Assembly: GCA_003991915.1 (NCBI GenBank) | Contig: RQTK01000002.1 | Coordinates: forward strand, 478,455-542,454 | Length of the DNA stretch: 64,000 nucleotides | Source: Elysia chlorotica | Taxonomy: Eukaryota > Mollusca > Gastropoda > Plakobranchidae | Reading direction: 5' to 3' | Shown here: in pieces, positions 62,401 to 64,000 of the stretch | Position numbering within the stretch: position 1 is the stretch's first letter | Layout: each line of letters begins with the position of its first letter | The notes under the pieces: model-generated | What the model was told of the DNA's origin: nothing | The model's database searches: none | The model's input: the letters and a program-made list of their open reading frames with translations, nothing else | Program-made: the position numbers and the translations under genes

Positions 62401-64000
62401 TGAGTGTGCGTTATGTCGAAAGGATTTTGCATCGAGGAAAAGAAAAAAAATTTAATATCAATGGATATACAAAATTGTCTTTTTAAGATGGCTATGCTTT
62501 TCAAAGAATTAAGATTTATCGCTATTTACTGGATAGTTGTGACTTGAACGCAATGCCTTATTTTAGAACGGTTGGGTCTGATCCAAGTCCGACGCAAAGG
62601 GCTTCAACGTTCTTTATTCTCCTATTGAAAAAATCATTCACACAATTTGAAAAACTTGTTGAGATAAAAAGAAAATTTCACCCTATTACTAAAGGAAATT
62701 GAAATGACAGTATCAAAATATTGGTGTTGTATAATAAAGGGACGCAAGCACTATACGGCCAGTTGGCGATCATATCTTTTTATGATATCGTGGCAGAACA
62801 ATGTATGTGCAGCATGTTCAAGTATGCAAGAAATTAGATTATATGCCTACAATTAAGGTGAGGTACCATTCTTGAACCTCCTTAGTGAGGATTATAAAAG
62901 GACAAAAAAAAGCAGGACAAACACCCCATGAACTCGCATAACTTTGAGGAAATCCACTGTTATTCAACAACAAAAAGCCTTGAGAGATCAGTGTGCCAAT
63001 CATTATCTATTTGTTTTCTTGCAACAGTTTCATCTCTTCATCTTAAGACAAATTTGGGGATGATTGAGCATTGAATACAGTTCAATGCATTGTTTACGTC
63101 TAGATGTGAATTTTTTTTACAAACTTAAGCCAACAGTAGGCCTACATTTAACAAAATCTTTAAAAATGAGAAGTCATAAATGCAATAAATCTGAAACTCT
63201 AGATAAGCTTGAATTAAAAAATGAATTTGACATAGAAATTAAAAATTTTTTTTAAAAAGAACAATGACAATACTTACTTAGAACAATAACTTTTAGAGAT
63301 ACATTGGCTTTTTCTCCATTATTAGCAATGGCTCTGACCATGAATGTGGCATCATCAATATCGCGCACTGTAGATTTAAAAAAAAAAAAAAAACAAGATA
63401 AAAAATAGATTCCAATATACAAAACTATAATCCTACCAATAACAGTAATCGACCAAAATGTTCTCAAAGCCGTGAAAAATTGATCCAGTCGAAATATGAT
63501 TTCACATGTTATTGACTTACTTCATTGCAGTGAATTTAGCATACAGCCATGAAAAATGTAGACCCCCTGTGTCCATCATGAGTCACATTAGCCATAAGCC
63601 TTCTTTACCGTTCAATCAACAATGTGTAAAATAATCTGAATTCGAGATATTTTTTTTTTCAAAATTAGCAATTGAATAGATTTGAAACAGTTTGTAACAT
63701 AATCACATTTAAATATTTATGTTTTCAATATTTAAAAAAGCCCAAAGGCATTAAATGCGATTTGATTGCTGCAAAGAACACATGCACCAATGTTATGTTA
63801 GATCGTATGCCACAACATGTATTTCATAATAATCTGACCCCAAATTCCATCATGTACCTTTCAAAATCTTGAAGAGAATCGTTAGATCTGCACTCTCCTT
63901 ATCAACAGAAACTTGGTAGAATTCTGGAACCCCGGCCTCCTCCAGCTTGGCAATATCAGAGAGGACATCGACCACCTCGGATCCATCGACCACCCTGCGG
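56465..64000 (-). CDS. Immunoglobulin-superfamily, probably GPI-anchored protein, 3' part, 7 exons
   Basis: Minus-strand exons: 64000-63858 (5' partial), 63367-63278, 62372-62153, 61817-61696, 61464-61244, 60949-60811 and 56550-56465. Every junction is GT-AG and every phase agrees, giving 339 visible residues. Residues about 1-77 look like a degenerate Ig fold without canonical Cys ('FMVRAIANNGEKANVSLKVI' fits strands F-G). Residues 78-191 are an Ig C2/I-type domain with C112, W127 and C171 ('PVTCSAEGSNP', 'LVECTATSRAGK'). Residues 192-311 are a third Ig-like domain with Cys 198, 214, 252 and 262. The last exon gives 'GPSDSSSM' and then a hydrophobic run ending W-K-T-L: a small-residue cluster plus hydrophobic end, as in GPI signals, though a tail-less single membrane span is possible. 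A cell-surface recognition or adhesion role is inferred. The family is not identified. Confidence 0.78.
57450..57722 (-). mobile_element. tRNA-derived SINE, full layout, minus strand
   Basis: Head on the right: minus-strand 'gctcaagtggtagagcgttg' (A box) and 'cgcagctcaaattccaag' (weak B box), then an A/T spacer. The body in reverse order runs to 'gagttgagttggtttaatg' at the left end. It lies inside the last intron of the Ig-superfamily gene, in the same orientation. This is the most complete copy. Confidence 0.85.
59167..59190 (-). CDS. Candidate 24 bp microexon of the Ig-superfamily gene
   Basis: On the minus strand 'tgatatattacag'-type acceptor ('gatattacag') with a branch-like 'aactaactc' about 25 bp upstream, then 24 bp, then donor 'gtacag'. 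It is phase 1 on both sides, so it could be included between exons 60949-60811 and 56550-56465 without breaking frame. It would add the eight residues D-Y-S-I-Q-G-D-S next to the anchor region. The polypyrimidine tract is weak; this is a hypothesis. Confidence 0.3.

Overview
This is eukaryotic, metazoan, AT-rich, gene-poor DNA. The best lineage guess is a gastropod mollusc. The reasons are a tRNA-headed SINE family present in about a dozen copies whose layout I associate with snails and sea slugs, decayed Jockey/I-like, Tx1/L1-like and CR1-like LINE pieces of molluscan type, abundant GA/CT and TTG microsatellites, and a TMEM198 gene with typical animal exon structure. The lineage call is an inference from repeats, not proven.

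Layout. 1-26 kb holds no convincing host gene: an assembly gap (390-572), microsatellites, a 34-60 bp minisatellite (5360-6199), SINE copies, a mariner-type transposase relic (17041-17775) and a CR1-like LINE relic with a SINE nested in it (22770-23460). 26.0-32.6 kb is a tandem array of about five ~0.78 kb units. Four carry an exon-like block with splice signals; two were enlarged by LINE sequence (Tx1-like, then Jockey-like). 33-36.4 kb is AT-rich, with a long TATC microsatellite and a 150-200 bp tandem repeat, followed on the minus strand by an isolated GC3-rich candidate coding exon (36417-36635). 38.9-42.8 kb contains two pairs of near-identical direct repeats that may be unmerged haplotypes. 

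Two well supported host genes converge in the right third. TMEM198-like (plus, four coding exons, 42899-45720, 357 aa, seven hydrophobic segments) is followed by a T-rich stretch that could be a long 3' UTR. On the minus strand an immunoglobulin-superfamily gene enters from the right edge. Seven exons chain in phase from 64000 down to a distant last exon at 56465-56550, which encodes a hydrophobic C-terminal tail that looks like a GPI-anchor signal. The coding ends are 10.7 kb apart, with a SINE and a Jockey-like LINE relic between them.

No intact mobile element, virus-like element, CRISPR array, rRNA or functional tRNA gene was recognised.
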